Assembly (NCBI GenBank): GCA_019186985.1
Contig: JABARQ010000016.1
Location: 1-64,000, forward strand
DNA length: 64,000 nt
Reading direction: 5' to 3'
Origin: Prosthecobacter sp.
Lineage (GTDB): Bacteria; Verrucomicrobiota; Verrucomicrobiia; Verrucomicrobiales; Verrucomicrobiaceae
Shown: one piece after another, positions 1-8,782 of the stretch
Layout: each line of letters begins with the position of its first letter
How positions within the stretch are numbered: position 1 is the stretch's first letter
Translations under genes and position numbers: made by a program
The notes under the pieces: model-generated
What the model saw: the letters and a program-made list of their open reading frames with translations, nothing else
Database searches by the model: none
Told to the model about the DNA's origin: nothing

Positions 1-102
1 CCGCCTCGCGGCGACGCAGTTACTTCAAGTTCTCACCTGGAACACGGTTCCAGATGGCCGAGGTCTTCCACCCCGGAGGATCGTGACGCTTCACAGCGCA
101 CT

Positions 103-218
103 AGCCATCTCGCTCCGCGAGATGAGCGAGAGGCTTTCGCCAACAGGCAGGACGTCGGGGGTTCGTCAACGCTTGAGCAGGCCGGACGCCAGGCTCATCT
201 CGACGGAGCGAGATGGCT
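103..218. repeat. 25/26-bp inverted repeat with 65-bp loop
   Basis: The left arm at 103-127 and the right arm at 193-218 are reverse complements except for one extra base in the right arm. Such a long arm is unlikely by chance. No transposase is encoded between the arms, so it could be a small non-autonomous element, a strong RNA hairpin, or a folded recombination site. Confidence 0.6.
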
Positions 219-462
219 GCTTTGCTGGCGCATTCCCCCTCCTTCCTCGTCGATCCGGCGGTTCTCGCTCGCCAAGCCTCGCTTCACCTCCGGCTTATTT
301 CTGACATGCCTCCGGCATGCGCTCACGGGCGACCAAACCACCGGTGCCGCCCAATCAGCAAAGCCGGGCCGTGGCTGAAATTGCACCTTCGCGCATTGGG
401 CCATTCCTGGGTCATTGGCGCTCGGGCATGGGTCAATTCTGCCTTCCCTTCGCAGGCTGGAG

Positions 463-495
463 GCAGCCACCGTGACCTTCGGAACGGTTTGCTGC
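463..495 (-). repeat. Hairpin just downstream of the 505-816 gene
   Basis: Two nested arm pairs are visible: GCAGC at 463-467 with GCTGC at 491-495, and ACCGT at 469-473 with ACGGT at 484-488. On the minus strand the hairpin begins about 10 bases after the TAA stop at 505-507, and the stop codon lies in a TAAC context. This recalls the attC recombination sites at the ends of integron cassettes, but the second core site (GTTRRRY) is not clear. There is no U-tract, so it is not a canonical terminator. Confidence 0.4.
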
Positions 496-504
496 AACGC
501 ATGG

Positions 505-816
505 TTAGTCGTTGCGGCTGTTGTCCTTTGAGGTGTGTGGCTGCCGGGCCGTCGTGCGTGTGAAGATAAACAACGCATACGAGACGCCGGCAAGAAATAG
601 AAGCCAATAGAACCAGTGGCATGAGATAACAGCGATCCAACCGGCCAAAAGACCTACAAACGCTGAAAGTGGTATCGAAAGTAAAATGGCCCAACGCCGC
701 ATCCTGAACATGCCAACGGCGAGGCAGATGCAACACAGTCCGAGAGGGGTGCAGATGAAGGCGAGATGGTTGCGATAAGACGTGAATCCGAAAGTCCAGC
801 TCCACGCCATCGCCAA
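505..816 (-). CDS. Small hypothetical membrane protein
   Basis: A 103-residue protein with about three hydrophobic segments (roughly residues 15-35, 42-62 and 65-85) and a polar C-terminal tail rich in T, R and N. No family is recognised. It starts 6 bases after the stop of the 823-1269 gene on the same strand, so the two are probably cotranscribed. The stop codon sits at the edge of a hairpin. The role is unknown. The frame is supported by its membrane-protein composition and tight spacing, not by homology. Confidence 0.5.
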   Translation of the reverse strand: MAMAWSWTFGFTSYRNHLAFICTPLGLCCICLAVGMFRMRRWAILLSIPLSAFVGLLAGWIAVISCHWFYWLLFLAGVSYALFIFTRTTARQPHTSKDNSRND

Positions 817-822
817 GGATGA

Positions 823-1269
823 CTAGCTCCAGTATGTTCGAATGCAGATGGTTCCTCGGACTGGGTGGTGTATCAGCTCAGCAAACACTGCCCCACCTCC
901 GGCGGGTATCTCAAACGTGACACTGCCATCTGGCGACTCTGCCCTCGCCGTCTTCGGATCAGCAATGCCAGGACAACTGCGAACCCACGCCGCAATAGCC
1001 GTGGAGTCACCAAAGAAGGAAACCCGAAATTCGCGAGTGAACATGCCGCCTCCGGCAACGATGGTGAAGTTCTGGGCCTCAACCGGAAAGGGGCTCAATC
1101 TCGCCCACTCGATTATGGCTGTCCGTGCACTCTTTTCGGTGAAGTGAGGGTAACCAGGAGGGCCGAACGTGATGTCGAGGCCATAGATCAAGGCCAGCGT
1201 GCCAACGACAGTCAGCGCAACGCCAGCGATAACACCTCCGATAAACGAGCGCATGCTTCCGTGCTCCAT
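823..1269 (-). CDS. Hypothetical membrane-anchored protein
   Basis: A 148-residue protein with a glycine- and alanine-rich hydrophobic segment at about residues 8-30, then a soluble domain of about 115 residues. The single N-terminal segment suggests an inner-membrane anchor with the rest periplasmic. No known domain is recognised. A second possible start is the Met at residue 6. It precedes the 505-816 gene by 6 bases and probably forms a two-gene unit with it. Confidence 0.55.
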   Translation of the reverse strand: MEHGSMRSFIGGVIAGVALTVVGTLALIYGLDITFGPPGYPHFTEKSARTAIIEWARLSPFPVEAQNFTIVAGGGMFTREFRVSFFGDSTAIAAWVRSCPGIADPKTARAESPDGSVTFEIPAGGGAVFAELIHHPVRGTICIRTYWS

Positions 1270-1394
1270 GGTAGATTCAGATGTTAGACGAGACGTCTCG
1301 GATCAGACGGCGGCAAGCGCAAGACGTTGCTGACACGACTCAGCGGCTTCGAGCCGTTGCCTGCATCCGATTTGTTCGTAATTGCTGATGGCTT

Positions 1395-1718
1395 TCATTG
1401 GGGACGGGTCAGAAAGTAAAATGCCGTTCTCATGACCACGGACGCAACCAAATACCATCCACAAATCTTGAGAGTGGTTCGACGATCGGCACCGCATGAC
1501 CAGCCCACGAGATAGTAAAGTGCAACCAACTGGAACGGAGTGGCTAGCGGTCGCAGTGAATCACCCAAGAGTGATCGGAAAACGAGTCCGGCAATCATCA
1601 CTCCAAAGATGACGACCCAGGTCTCTCGGTAGCTCTGAACTGCTTCCATCGAGCCTGTGAACAAAACGATGAGAAACCAAAGAATGCCGAGATCAAGGAA
1701 TGTGCCGATAGAGGTCAT
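1395..1718 (-). CDS. Small hypothetical membrane protein
   Basis: A 107-residue protein that is mostly hydrophobic, with about three to four transmembrane segments and a short charged end. No family is recognised. It is separated from the 823-1269 gene by about 125 bases containing the 12-base perfect palindrome CGAGACGTCTCG at 1289-1300 and a hairpin-forming stretch. It lies in a run of small minus-strand genes with no shared pathway, typical of accessory DNA. Confidence 0.5.
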   Translation of the reverse strand: MTSIGTFLDLGILWFLIVLFTGSMEAVQSYRETWVVIFGVMIAGLVFRSLLGDSLRPLATPFQLVALYYLVGWSCGADRRTTLKICGWYLVASVVMRTAFYFLTRPQ

Positions 1719-1789
1719 TCAAGGGTGGGATTCGCTTTTGGCCAAACAGGTATATTATCAAAAACATTGTTGTTTTTAGACGCCGTGTA

Positions 1790-2338
1790 TCATTGTTGAG
1801 ATACCCTCCAGCCGTCATCAAAGCGCTGAAAGAGCAATTTCTCATGTGCTCCGACATAAATATACTTAATTAAGTCATTCGCGGAAGAAGGTAACTTGTA
1901 GCGAGTGACAAAACTCACCTCACAGCAGTTCTGATTGATCAATGCAATACCTTTTATTTGCTCGACGCTAACGTGAATCGGTGCGGTTGTTCTTAACCCC
2001 TCATTAGTCCGTTTATGGGAGTCGCTTGCCAAAATAACAGATGGAAGGTCAGTTCCCTGCTTTAAAAGCCCCCCGCTGACTGCTTCAAATTTCTGAGTTG
2101 TTCGCAAATCTCGTGCGAATCCGGGTGGCTTTGCTAAAAGTCCATCCTGCAGTGCCAGCAACTTTCCTTCCCGAGTTAGCTTTAGAGAGGTAATTGGTCT
2201 CTGAGCTAGGTGCTGGTTGATCTGCATAGTCGCTTCCTCTCGCGTCAACGGAGCGTTGGGGTCACGCCCACAACTAGAGCATACGACTGATGCAACAATG
2301 ATCAACTGTAGATGGCTGAAAGCATGTTTGACGTTCAT
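1790..2338 (-). CDS. Putative lipoprotein, unknown function
   Basis: A 182-residue protein. The N-terminus has a hydrophobic signal of about 20 residues ending in VCSSC, and Cys23 is the probable lipidated residue, although the position -3 residue is not the usual Leu. The mature part has no recognised domain. The DNA is clearly less GC-rich than the core genes further right, which suggests recent acquisition. The gene is surrounded by AT-richer spacers of about 70 bases downstream and 140 upstream, so it is probably transcribed alone. Confidence 0.6.
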   Translation of the reverse strand: MNVKHAFSHLQLIIVASVVCSSCGRDPNAPLTREEATMQINQHLAQRPITSLKLTREGKLLALQDGLLAKPPGFARDLRTTQKFEAVSGGLLKQGTDLPSVILASDSHKRTNEGLRTTAPIHVSVEQIKGIALINQNCCEVSFVTRYKLPSSANDLIKYIYVGAHEKLLFQRFDDGWRVSQQ

Positions 2339-2481
2339 GATGGTGGACTATGTTGATTGGGCGAACGATGAGCGCATGCAGAACTTCCAGAGAGGGCGAG
2401 CGTCGATCACGGGGTTGGTGTTGAAATTACGGATAATTATCTAAACAGAGCGGCAGGTAGTGGTTGTCATGACGAGGCTTA

Positions 2482-3354
2482 TTAGCGAAATTGCATTCTT
2501 GGATACGGGCTCGACAGTGTATAATTCTCATCCTTTGCCCAGTTCTCGATGCAGTAATCATAGAACCTATCTGCTGGCTCAAAATGCACAAAACGCCTCA
2601 ACTCAAGACCGATTCGGGTCAATAAAACCTTCCCTGTACTTATCACCCTCTTACCGCTACTCTCCCTGATCTGGAATTCTATGATTTCGCCGGCCACTAC
2701 TATATGAAACGTCTCGGGAAGTCCATGTCTCACAAATCCTAAAAGCCCTCCTAACTGGATCAGCCCGATTGTGTCCATGTAAGAAAGATCAGCCCAAGTC
2801 AGACCATTATTCGCAAGAATCTGATGCGACGTGTCAAAGATGAGGGTAGTTTCTAACGAATTGGCGCTGAACCGACAAAGTCGAGCAAAAATCTCTGCGT
2901 CACTTCTGTCCATAGCCGCAACAAAGTCTACGGTTCTCTTCGAGACGCTGCCTGGCTTATTCGCCTCTCCAGCAAGTAATCGCGCCCACAGAGACTGCAT
3001 CTCCTCATTTGAGACACGTCGGCACTTCGAGAAGAAGTCACTAATCCAATCTTCGTCCATCACGGAAGGATCACTTCCCGCGTCCAAGTTGTGGAGTGCC
3101 TTGGTCGTAATGTCCTCAATATTCTTTTGCTCTCTTGTCTGCTCTACCACAAAGCGGGTAAGGGCGCGGCGCTCAAGGTCGCCAATAGTAATGCGAGACT
3201 CGGCCTCAATCAGCGCAGCGTCAGCCTTTGCCTGCGCCTCCTTACGGATTCTACGCGGCTCATATAGCACACCAATTGCAGAGGATACCTTCTCGATGAG
3301 CACCGTCGCGGGCTTAGAAAGTTCACCAATATTTATGAGGGAGGCGTCGCTCAT
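2482..3354 (-). CDS. DUF2806 domain-containing protein
   Basis: A 290-residue protein. The N-terminal 50 residues (INIGELSKP, then a segment with LYEPRRI) and the middle (DEDWISDFFSKCR, then MQSLWARLLAGE) match my recollection of the DUF2806 family, whose function is unknown. Residues 35-75 are Ala- and Glu-rich and probably form a long helix. There is no signal peptide, so it should be cytoplasmic. Members are typically scattered single genes in variable genome regions. The low-GC setting here fits that, and a defence role is possible but not shown by the sequence. Confidence 0.75.
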   Translation of the reverse strand: MSDASLINIGELSKPATVLIEKVSSAIGVLYEPRRIRKEAQAKADAALIEAESRITIGDLERRALTRFVVEQTREQKNIEDITTKALHNLDAGSDPSVMDEDWISDFFSKCRRVSNEEMQSLWARLLAGEANKPGSVSKRTVDFVAAMDRSDAEIFARLCRFSANSLETTLIFDTSHQILANNGLTWADLSYMDTIGLIQLGGLLGFVRHGLPETFHIVVAGEIIEFQIRESSGKRVISTGKVLLTRIGLELRRFVHFEPADRFYDYCIENWAKDENYTLSSPYPRMQFR

Positions 3355-3473
3355 TTTATTTAGCTACCGTCTAGCTCATCCACGGCGGGGATGAAAGCCA
3401 GAACTCAAACTGGAGCTCTTGTTCGCCTTGTTTGTATGGCGATCGTGCTCATGCGAGTGCCTGTAGAAGCTTA

Positions 3474-3623
3474 ATGCCAATTGGTGTGATTCGCCAAGAT
3501 TTGAAGCGTATCATCAGCCCCCTGAAACACAAGAGACCCACCGATGAAGAGATCCTCTACAAGTTCGTAAAGGCCGCCGGGCTGATCGCGGAAGAAATCA
3601 GCCGAAGCCCGTCACGACCTTGA
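3474..3623 (+). CDS. Short ORF or gene remnant
   Basis: An open frame of 49 residues starting at the ATG at 3474. The frame is open upstream to another ATG at 3432. Its amino-acid composition (many Ile, Lys and Glu, and an amphipathic end) is protein-like. It overlaps the 3' end of the convergent kinase gene by about 26 bases. It may be the surviving C-terminal end of a longer gene broken when the accessory region was inserted. No family is recognised. Confidence 0.25.
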   Translation: MPIGVIRQDLKRIISPLKHKRPTDEEILYKFVKAAGLIAEEISRSPSRP

Positions 3624-4344
3624 GGGCAGACGCTGCATCAGGCCGCCGGTCTCGCTCCACGGATAACAAGCTCTGCAACCAGGTTCTCCAGGCATCGGGA
3701 AGCTCTGCAAAAACCGCCTCCTTCTCCCACGCCGGCGGGTGCAGGTGACTCGTGATCACCTGCGGCACGGTTTCACCTTCATGCACAAACCGGCCTGCCA
3801 GGGCAAAGGCCAGCGTGCAGCCCAGGGCGTAAACATCCGTCCGCCCATCCAGCTCCGCCTTGCCAAACCGTTCGGGAGCCATGCAATGAACGGACCCCGT
3901 CAAAGCACGTTCCGAAGCCTGTGCCACCGGCACGCATTCACCGAAATCAATCAGCTTCCAGCAGTCACCCGTCTTCATGAGGTTTCCCGGCTTCACATCC
4001 AGGTGCAGCAAGCCGGCCTGATGCACGGCCACCAGGGCGCCCAGGACATCGACGGCCAGTCGACGCCACTCCGCCAGGCCAAGCGGCGTAGCATCCTCGA
4101 TTGTGCCTCCCTCCAGCCACTCCAGCGCCAGCCAGCTGCCTTCCTGAGCTACGCCATGCTCCAGCATCCGCACGATCCCTGGATGCTGCAAGGTGGTGAG
4201 CGCCTCCGTCTCACGGGCCGCCGCCTCCGGATCGGTCACCAGCTTCAAGGCCACCAGCCTGCCACTGTCACGATGCCCGGCACGACAAACCCTGCCCCTC
4301 GGGCTTTCGGCGATCTTCTCCAGCATTTCGTAGTCGCTCAGCAC
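3598..4344 (-). CDS. Serine/threonine protein kinase (single domain)
   Basis: A Hanks-type kinase of 248 residues from a GTG start at 4342-4344. An ATG at 4324-4326 is an alternative, and the frame is open to 4473 but would then run into the divergent sulfatase gene. The catalytic Lys34 in VALK, HLD with Asp116, Lys118 and Asn121, DFG at 133-135 and APE at 156-158 are all present, so it should be active. The glycine-rich loop is degenerate, keeping only the last Gly in AESPRG. There is no transmembrane segment or sensor domain, so it is a soluble kinase, unlike the long PknB-type receptors. The substrate is unknown. Confidence 0.85.
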   Translation of the reverse strand: MLSDYEMLEKIAESPRGRVCRAGHRDSGRLVALKLVTDPEAAARETEALTTLQHPGIVRMLEHGVAQEGSWLALEWLEGGTIEDATPLGLAEWRRLAVDVLGALVAVHQAGLLHLDVKPGNLMKTGDCWKLIDFGECVPVAQASERALTGSVHCMAPERFGKAELDGRTDVYALGCTLAFALAGRFVHEGETVPQVITSHLHPPAWEKEAVFAELPDAWRTWLQSLLSVERDRRPDAASALKVVTGFG

Positions 4345-4415
4345 GCGCGGATGCTGCCCCGGCCGCAAGCTGGCTGCAAGTCCGCCGGAGGAACGCTCGT
4401 TTCCCGGCACCCGCC

Positions 4416-6044
4416 ATGCGACCGCTCCTCCTGCTCTCCCTTCTCCTGCCCCTTCTGACCGCCTCCGGCGCATCCAGGCCTAACATTCTGTTCTGCTTCG
4501 CCGACGACATGGGCCGCTACGCCAGCATCTACCGGCAGCTCGAGGGCATGGGCACGCTCAACGACATCATCGAGACGCCCAACATCGACCGCATCGCCAG
4601 GGAGGGCGTGCTTTTCAAGAACGCCCACGTCACCGCGCCCTCCTGCACGCCCTGCCGCAGCTCCCTGCTCTCCGGCCAGTACTTCTGGCGCACCGGCCGC
4701 GCCGCGATCCTTCAGGGCGCGAAGTGGGACATGAGCATTCCCTCCTACCCCCTGCTCCTCAAGGACGCGGGCTACCACATCGGCAAGATGTACAAAGTCT
4801 GGTCGCCCGGCAGTCCTGGAGACGCCCCCTACGGCCAGCAGCAGCACGCCTATGAAAAGGCCGGCCGCCGCGTGAACGACTTCTCCGAGCACGTCACCCA
4901 GATGGTCGCCGAAGGCAGGGAGGTCGAAGCCGCGAAAAAGGTGCTTTACGATGAGGTCGCCGCCAACTTCGACGCCTTCCTGGCCGACCGTCAGAAGGAC
5001 CAGCCCTTCTGCTTCTGGTACGGCCCCACCAACGTTCATCGCAAGTGGGTGAAGGGCAGCGGCGCCGCCCTGTGGAAACTCGACCCGGAAAAGCTCAAGG
5101 GCAGGCTGCCGGCCTTCCTTCCCGATGTCCCCGAGGTGCGCGAGGACCTGGCCAGCTACTTCGGTGAAATCATGGCCTTCGACGCCTGCGTCGGCGTGCT
5201 TTTGAAAAAGCTCGAGGCCATCGGCGAGCTCGACAACACCCTCGTCGTCGTCAGCGGCGACCACGGCGCGCCGGGCTTCCCGCACGGCAAGTGCAACCTC
5301 TACGACTTCGGCACGCACGTGACCCTCGCCGCCCGCGGCGCCGGCACCCGCGGCGGCCGTGTGGTGGACGACTTTGTCAACCTCATGGACCTGGCCCCAA
5401 CCTTCCTCGAAGCCGGTGGCGTCAAGCCCCCGGACGTCATGACCGGCCGCAGCATCCTGCCTGTCCTGCGCAGCGAGAAGAGCGGCCAGGTCGATCCCGA
5501 ACGCACCTGGGTCATCACCGGCCGTGAACGCCACGTCGAGTCCGCCCGTGAAGGTTTTCTTCCCTACCCTCAGCGTGCCCTGCGCACCCCCGACTACCTT
5601 TTCATCCTCAACTTCAAGCCCGACCGCACCCCGATGGGCGACCCCGGCCAGCTGGATGCCGACGCCACCACCCTGACCGAAAACACCCACGTTAGCTTTG
5701 CCGACATGGACAGCAGCCCGACCAAGGCCTGGCTCATCGGCGAGCACAACAACCCGCAATGGAAGCAGCACTTCGACTGGGCCTTCGCCAAGCGTCCGCG
5801 CGAAGAGCTGTATGTCATCAGCAAGGATCCGCACGAGGTGAAGAATGTCGCCGAGGACCCCGACTACGCCACCATCCGCGACCAGATGCGTGAGCGGCTC
5901 ATGGCCGAGCTCGCGCGCACCAAGGATCCGCGGCTTGAAAACGACGGCGCCTTCTTTGAAACCGCCCCGATGGCCGGGCCGCTGCCTGACGATGTCGCGA
6001 AGCCGAACCGCGCCAAAAAAGCGGCGGGCAAAAAGAAGAAGTAA
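4416..6044 (+). CDS. Secreted sulfatase
   Basis: Type I sulfatase of 542 residues that would remove sulfate esters from polysaccharides outside the cytoplasm. Residues 1-19 form a signal peptide. The alkaline-phosphatase-like core begins with [13 protein letters not shown], where Asp30 and Asp31 are metal ligands. The signature CTPCR at 77-81 has the Cys converted to formylglycine by a maturation enzyme not seen in this window. A metal-site motif SGDHG lies further along. The tail is lysine-rich. It is transcribed divergently from the kinase with only about 70 bases between starts. Sulfatases of this type are abundant in Verrucomicrobiota and Planctomycetota that degrade sulfated glycans. The substrate cannot be read from sequence. 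Confidence 0.9.
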   Translation: MRPLLLLSLLLPLLTASGASRPNILFCFADDMGRYASIYRQLEGMGTLNDIIETPNIDRIAREGVLFKNAHVTAPSCTPCRSSLLSGQYFWRTGRAAILQGAKWDMSIPSYPLLLKDAGYHIGKMYKVWSPGSPGDAPYGQQQHAYEKAGRRVNDFSEHVTQMVAEGREVEAAKKVLYDEVAANFDAFLADRQKDQPFCFWYGPTNVHRKWVKGSGAALWKLDPEKLKGRLPAFLPDVPEVREDLASYFGEIMAFDACVGVLLKKLEAIGELDNTLVVVSGDHGAPGFPHGKCNLYDFGTHVTLAARGAGTRGGRVVDDFVNLMDLAPTFLEAGGVKPPDVMTGRSILPVLRSEKSGQVDPERTWVITGRERHVESAREGFLPYPQRALRTPDYLFILNFKPDRTPMGDPGQLDADATTLTENTHVSFADMDSSPTKAWLIGEHNNPQWKQHFDWAFAKRPREELYVISKDPHEVKNVAEDPDYATIRDQMRERLMAELARTKDPRLENDGAFFETAPMAGPLPDDVAKPNRAKKAAGKKKK

Positions 6045-6062
6045 GCACCGCCCTCCGCTGCG

Positions 6063-7499
6063 TCAGACGGAGGCCTTGCATTCCTCGGCCGCGACAACCG
6101 CCTGGCTCGGGGCGTAGCGGGGCCGGCTTTTTTCCTTCTTCAGCCCTCCGACCAGGACCACGCGCACGGTGTCCAGCAGGATCAGCAGGTCGAAGATGAT
6201 GCCTGCGTGCTTGAGGTAATAGAGGTCGTATTCCAGCTTGCAGCGGGCGTCGTCCGTCGAGGCTCCGTAAGGGTAGCAGACCTGCGCCCAGCCGGTGAGG
6301 CCGGGATGAATCATGTGACGCTCCTCATAGAAGGGCAGCGCCTCCGCCAGTGCATCAACGAAGGACGGCTGCTCCGGCCGCGGCCCCACGAAGGACATCT
6401 CACCGCGCAGGATGTTGATGAGCTGCGGGATTTCGTCGATGCGGTAACGGCGCAGGAAGGCTCCCCCGGGGAAGACCCGGCGGTCCTTGACGCCTGTGGA
6501 CCACTGCGGCCCGTCCTTTTCCGCATCAGTGCGCATGCTGCGCAGCTTCAGGATCCAGAACTTCTTGCCGAACCGGCCCACCCGTTCCTGGCGGAAGAAC
6601 ACCGAGCCCTCCGGCGAGAAGAACTTCACCAGCAGCACGCCGAACAAAAGAAACGGTGAAAGCAGGAGCAGCAGCGTCAGGGAGGTGGCCACGTCAAAGG
6701 TCCGCTTCAGCTTGCGGAAGTAGAACGCACGCGGCGAGGATTCCGAATGCAGCAGCCATTGGTTGGAGACCAGGTGCAGCGGCACGTACTGGAGGTATTC
6801 CTCACAGAGGTTGATCAGCGGCGTGCAGTGCATGCCGGAATAGCGGAGCTGGCGCAGCCAGGGGCGCGCGCTCTCATCATCCATCCGTGAATCGCAGAAG
6901 ACGACCCGGTCCAGCCGGTGACGCGTGACCAGCTTGGTGGCATGCTTCAGCCTTCCCAGCAGGTCGCCCGAGGGCGGGGCGCCGCTGACATCAATCCTGC
7001 CGACCACCTCGATGCCATGAGGCTTCAGGTCGCGGAAGCGCTGGTATTCCATCATCTCCTCCGGCGATTCGGCGACGAAGGCCACGCGCACCGGGGCGAA
7101 GTGATGCTTGTGAAACAGCAGCATGTGATGCAGCATCAGCATTGGCAGGGCGATGCCTGTGCCGATGGCCATGAAGCCGCGGCCGATGCGCGAACCAAAG
7201 TCAACATAGCCAACCAGGGTCGTCAGCACAAAGGCCACTGCAAAGGCCGCAAGCAGCAGAAAGGCATGGGCGATGAAACGTGACCGGCCTCTCGACTCCA
7301 CCGAATAGAGACCCAGGATGTAGGCGGTGATGACCAGCCCCACCGTGCCCACGATGGATGGCGCGGCAAATTCCTGAGTCTTCCAAAAACCTTCAAAGCG
7401 CAGGTAATTGGCCAGGGCAAAGGCCCCCAGGAAGATGAACGCATCCCTGCCGGCGCGGCGGGCGACGGAAAACCAATGAGCTTGGCTGAGGGAATTCAC
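6063..7499 (-). CDS. Exopolysaccharide polyprenyl glycosylphosphotransferase
   Basis: A 478-residue membrane enzyme of the WbaP/CpsE type, which transfers a sugar-1-phosphate from a nucleotide sugar to undecaprenyl phosphate as the first step of a polysaccharide repeat unit. About four or five transmembrane helices fill residues 1-120, then a CoA-binding-like domain at about 130-250. The bacterial sugar transferase domain follows from about 265, with KRTFDVATS, a membrane helix, FRQERVGR, KLRSMR, DEIPQL and SFVGPRPE. It is the last gene of a minus-strand cluster with the glycosyltransferase and the FAD oxidoreductase. The donor sugar is not predictable. Confidence 0.92.
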   Translation of the reverse strand: MNSLSQAHWFSVARRAGRDAFIFLGAFALANYLRFEGFWKTQEFAAPSIVGTVGLVITAYILGLYSVESRGRSRFIAHAFLLLAAFAVAFVLTTLVGYVDFGSRIGRGFMAIGTGIALPMLMLHHMLLFHKHHFAPVRVAFVAESPEEMMEYQRFRDLKPHGIEVVGRIDVSGAPPSGDLLGRLKHATKLVTRHRLDRVVFCDSRMDDESARPWLRQLRYSGMHCTPLINLCEEYLQYVPLHLVSNQWLLHSESSPRAFYFRKLKRTFDVATSLTLLLLLSPFLLFGVLLVKFFSPEGSVFFRQERVGRFGKKFWILKLRSMRTDAEKDGPQWSTGVKDRRVFPGGAFLRRYRIDEIPQLINILRGEMSFVGPRPEQPSFVDALAEALPFYEERHMIHPGLTGWAQVCYPYGASTDDARCKLEYDLYYLKHAGIIFDLLILLDTVRVVLVGGLKKEKSRPRYAPSQAVVAAEECKASV

Positions 7500-7575
7500 G
7501 GGCGGAACTTCGGGAGAGGGTTCACCAATCGTGTCACGAGACGTATAACTTGGCGCAAAAGCTTTTGATGCTCAA

Positions 7576-8769
7576 TCATTTAATCTCCTCTTCACCCCGT
7601 CTGCCGGCTTCGTCACACCATTTCCAATAGGAACCGGCGCAAACCTGCCACTCGAATTTCTGTCCATAAAGGTTCAAGGTCGCTTCATCGCCGAGCTGCA
7701 GGAGAGTGCTGCACAAAACATTCGCATAATCCTCAGGCTCCCGCCCTGGCACCAGGGTGGATTCTCCCAGGGGTGATGGCCGCAGGATCTCGCCTATGCC
7801 CCCGACATCCGTCGTCACCAGCGGTCTCCCTGAAGCCAGGGCTTCCAGCAGCACGTTCGGCACACCTTCATTATGGCTCGAAAGGCACACCGCATCACAG
7901 GCCCTCATGTAGTCGGACACCTCCTGCGGATTGCGTCGGCCAGCCCAGATCAGCCCGTCCTCCTTCAAACCGGACCGCCGGGCAAGGTCGCCCAGTTCCT
8001 GCTGAAGCGGCCCGCTGCCGATCATCACCAGGCGCAGGCGTTCCTGGAGCCTGCCAGCAGCAAGCGCCGTTGCCTGCACCAGCAGGTCCAGCCCTTTGAC
8101 CGGCAGGAAATTGCCCACAAACAACAGCAGCCTGCCATCCGTCGGAAGGTTCAGAGCCTGGCGGGCGGCCTGCTTGTCCCCCGGCTTGAAAACCTGGGTG
8201 TCCACCCCGTTGTAGACCGTGTGGACAAAGCCGCCGTCGGCTCCTGCGCGAATCAGCCGTCCTCGCAGGTCCTCACTGCGGGTGATGACGGTCGCACGAC
8301 GTGCCAGCCGCAGGATCGCCCTGCGCCGCATGGGCATGTCGAGATAACGATGCACGTCCGATCCCTGGGCCACGGAGACCATCGGAATCCCATCCAGCGC
8401 CTCCACCCGCGCCACTCCGGAGGCGTCCGGAAACAGCCAGGGCACCAGCAGCCTGTCCGGCTTCCAGCCCTTGGGCAGCCGCTTCAGCGCCCGGGCGGCA
8501 GCGAGGGCAAACAAGCGGTCGTTCATGCCGCCAAACTTTGGCAGATAAGGCGCCCAGCCATACAGGGGGGAGAAGATCTCATCGCCCGGCCTGGGTTTCA
8601 GCCCGCATGCACGGTTCGTCCAACCCCCATGTCCAGGCCGCAGGCAGATCACCCGGATGTCCGCATCGGGCCGCTGCGCGCGCATCGCATGCAGCAGCGT
8701 CACATTGTCCAGGCCTCGCCAGGGCTGGGTGGTGTCGGGAAAAAGGTTGGAAAGGAAGAGCAGTCGCAT
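7576..8769 (-). CDS. Glycosyltransferase, GT4 type
   Basis: A 397-residue GT-B glycosyltransferase starting with MRLLFLSNLFPDT. The frame is open to 9048, but the upstream part overlaps the oxidoreductase gene and reads as its shadow. The C-terminal half carries the donor-binding signature SSHNEGVPNVLLEALASG, with the EX7E glutamates, and GRRNPQEV before it. There is no signal peptide, so it acts on the cytoplasmic face of the membrane. It starts 13 bases after the oxidoreductase stop and ends 76 bases before the sugar transferase start, consistent with one polysaccharide operon. Confidence 0.9.
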   Translation of the reverse strand: MRLLFLSNLFPDTTQPWRGLDNVTLLHAMRAQRPDADIRVICLRPGHGGWTNRACGLKPRPGDEIFSPLYGWAPYLPKFGGMNDRLFALAAARALKRLPKGWKPDRLLVPWLFPDASGVARVEALDGIPMVSVAQGSDVHRYLDMPMRRRAILRLARRATVITRSEDLRGRLIRAGADGGFVHTVYNGVDTQVFKPGDKQAARQALNLPTDGRLLLFVGNFLPVKGLDLLVQATALAAGRLQERLRLVMIGSGPLQQELGDLARRSGLKEDGLIWAGRRNPQEVSDYMRACDAVCLSSHNEGVPNVLLEALASGRPLVTTDVGGIGEILRPSPLGESTLVPGREPEDYANVLCSTLLQLGDEATLNLYGQKFEWQVCAGSYWKWCDEAGRRGEEEIK

Positions 8770-8782
8770 CCGAAAGGAAAAA

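Larger units (their letters stand above)
1..504. other. Gene-free left edge with structured repeats
   Basis: No convincing coding frame is seen here. The longest frame, a minus-strand one at 195-593, has a composition unlike the neighbouring proteins and overlaps the end of the 505-816 gene. The stretch holds an inverted repeat (103-127 against 193-218) and a hairpin (463-495) directly downstream of that gene's stop codon. It is best read as the non-coding end of an accessory region. Confidence 0.5.

Noticed and set aside
195-593. Minus-strand frame of 132 residues at the left edge
   Set aside because: It overlaps the 505-816 gene in another frame and crosses the hairpin at 463-495, so it reads as translated non-coding repeat DNA.
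1757-1774. AAAAACA/TGTTTTT inverted repeat downstream of the lipoprotein gene
   Set aside because: The stem is only A-T pairs with almost no G-C, too weak to call a terminator; it is probably AT-rich promoter sequence.
4338-5834. Minus-strand open frame of 498 residues opposite the sulfatase
   Set aside because: The sulfatase with CTPCR and metal ligands is on the plus strand; the antisense frame has no motifs and also overlaps the kinase start.
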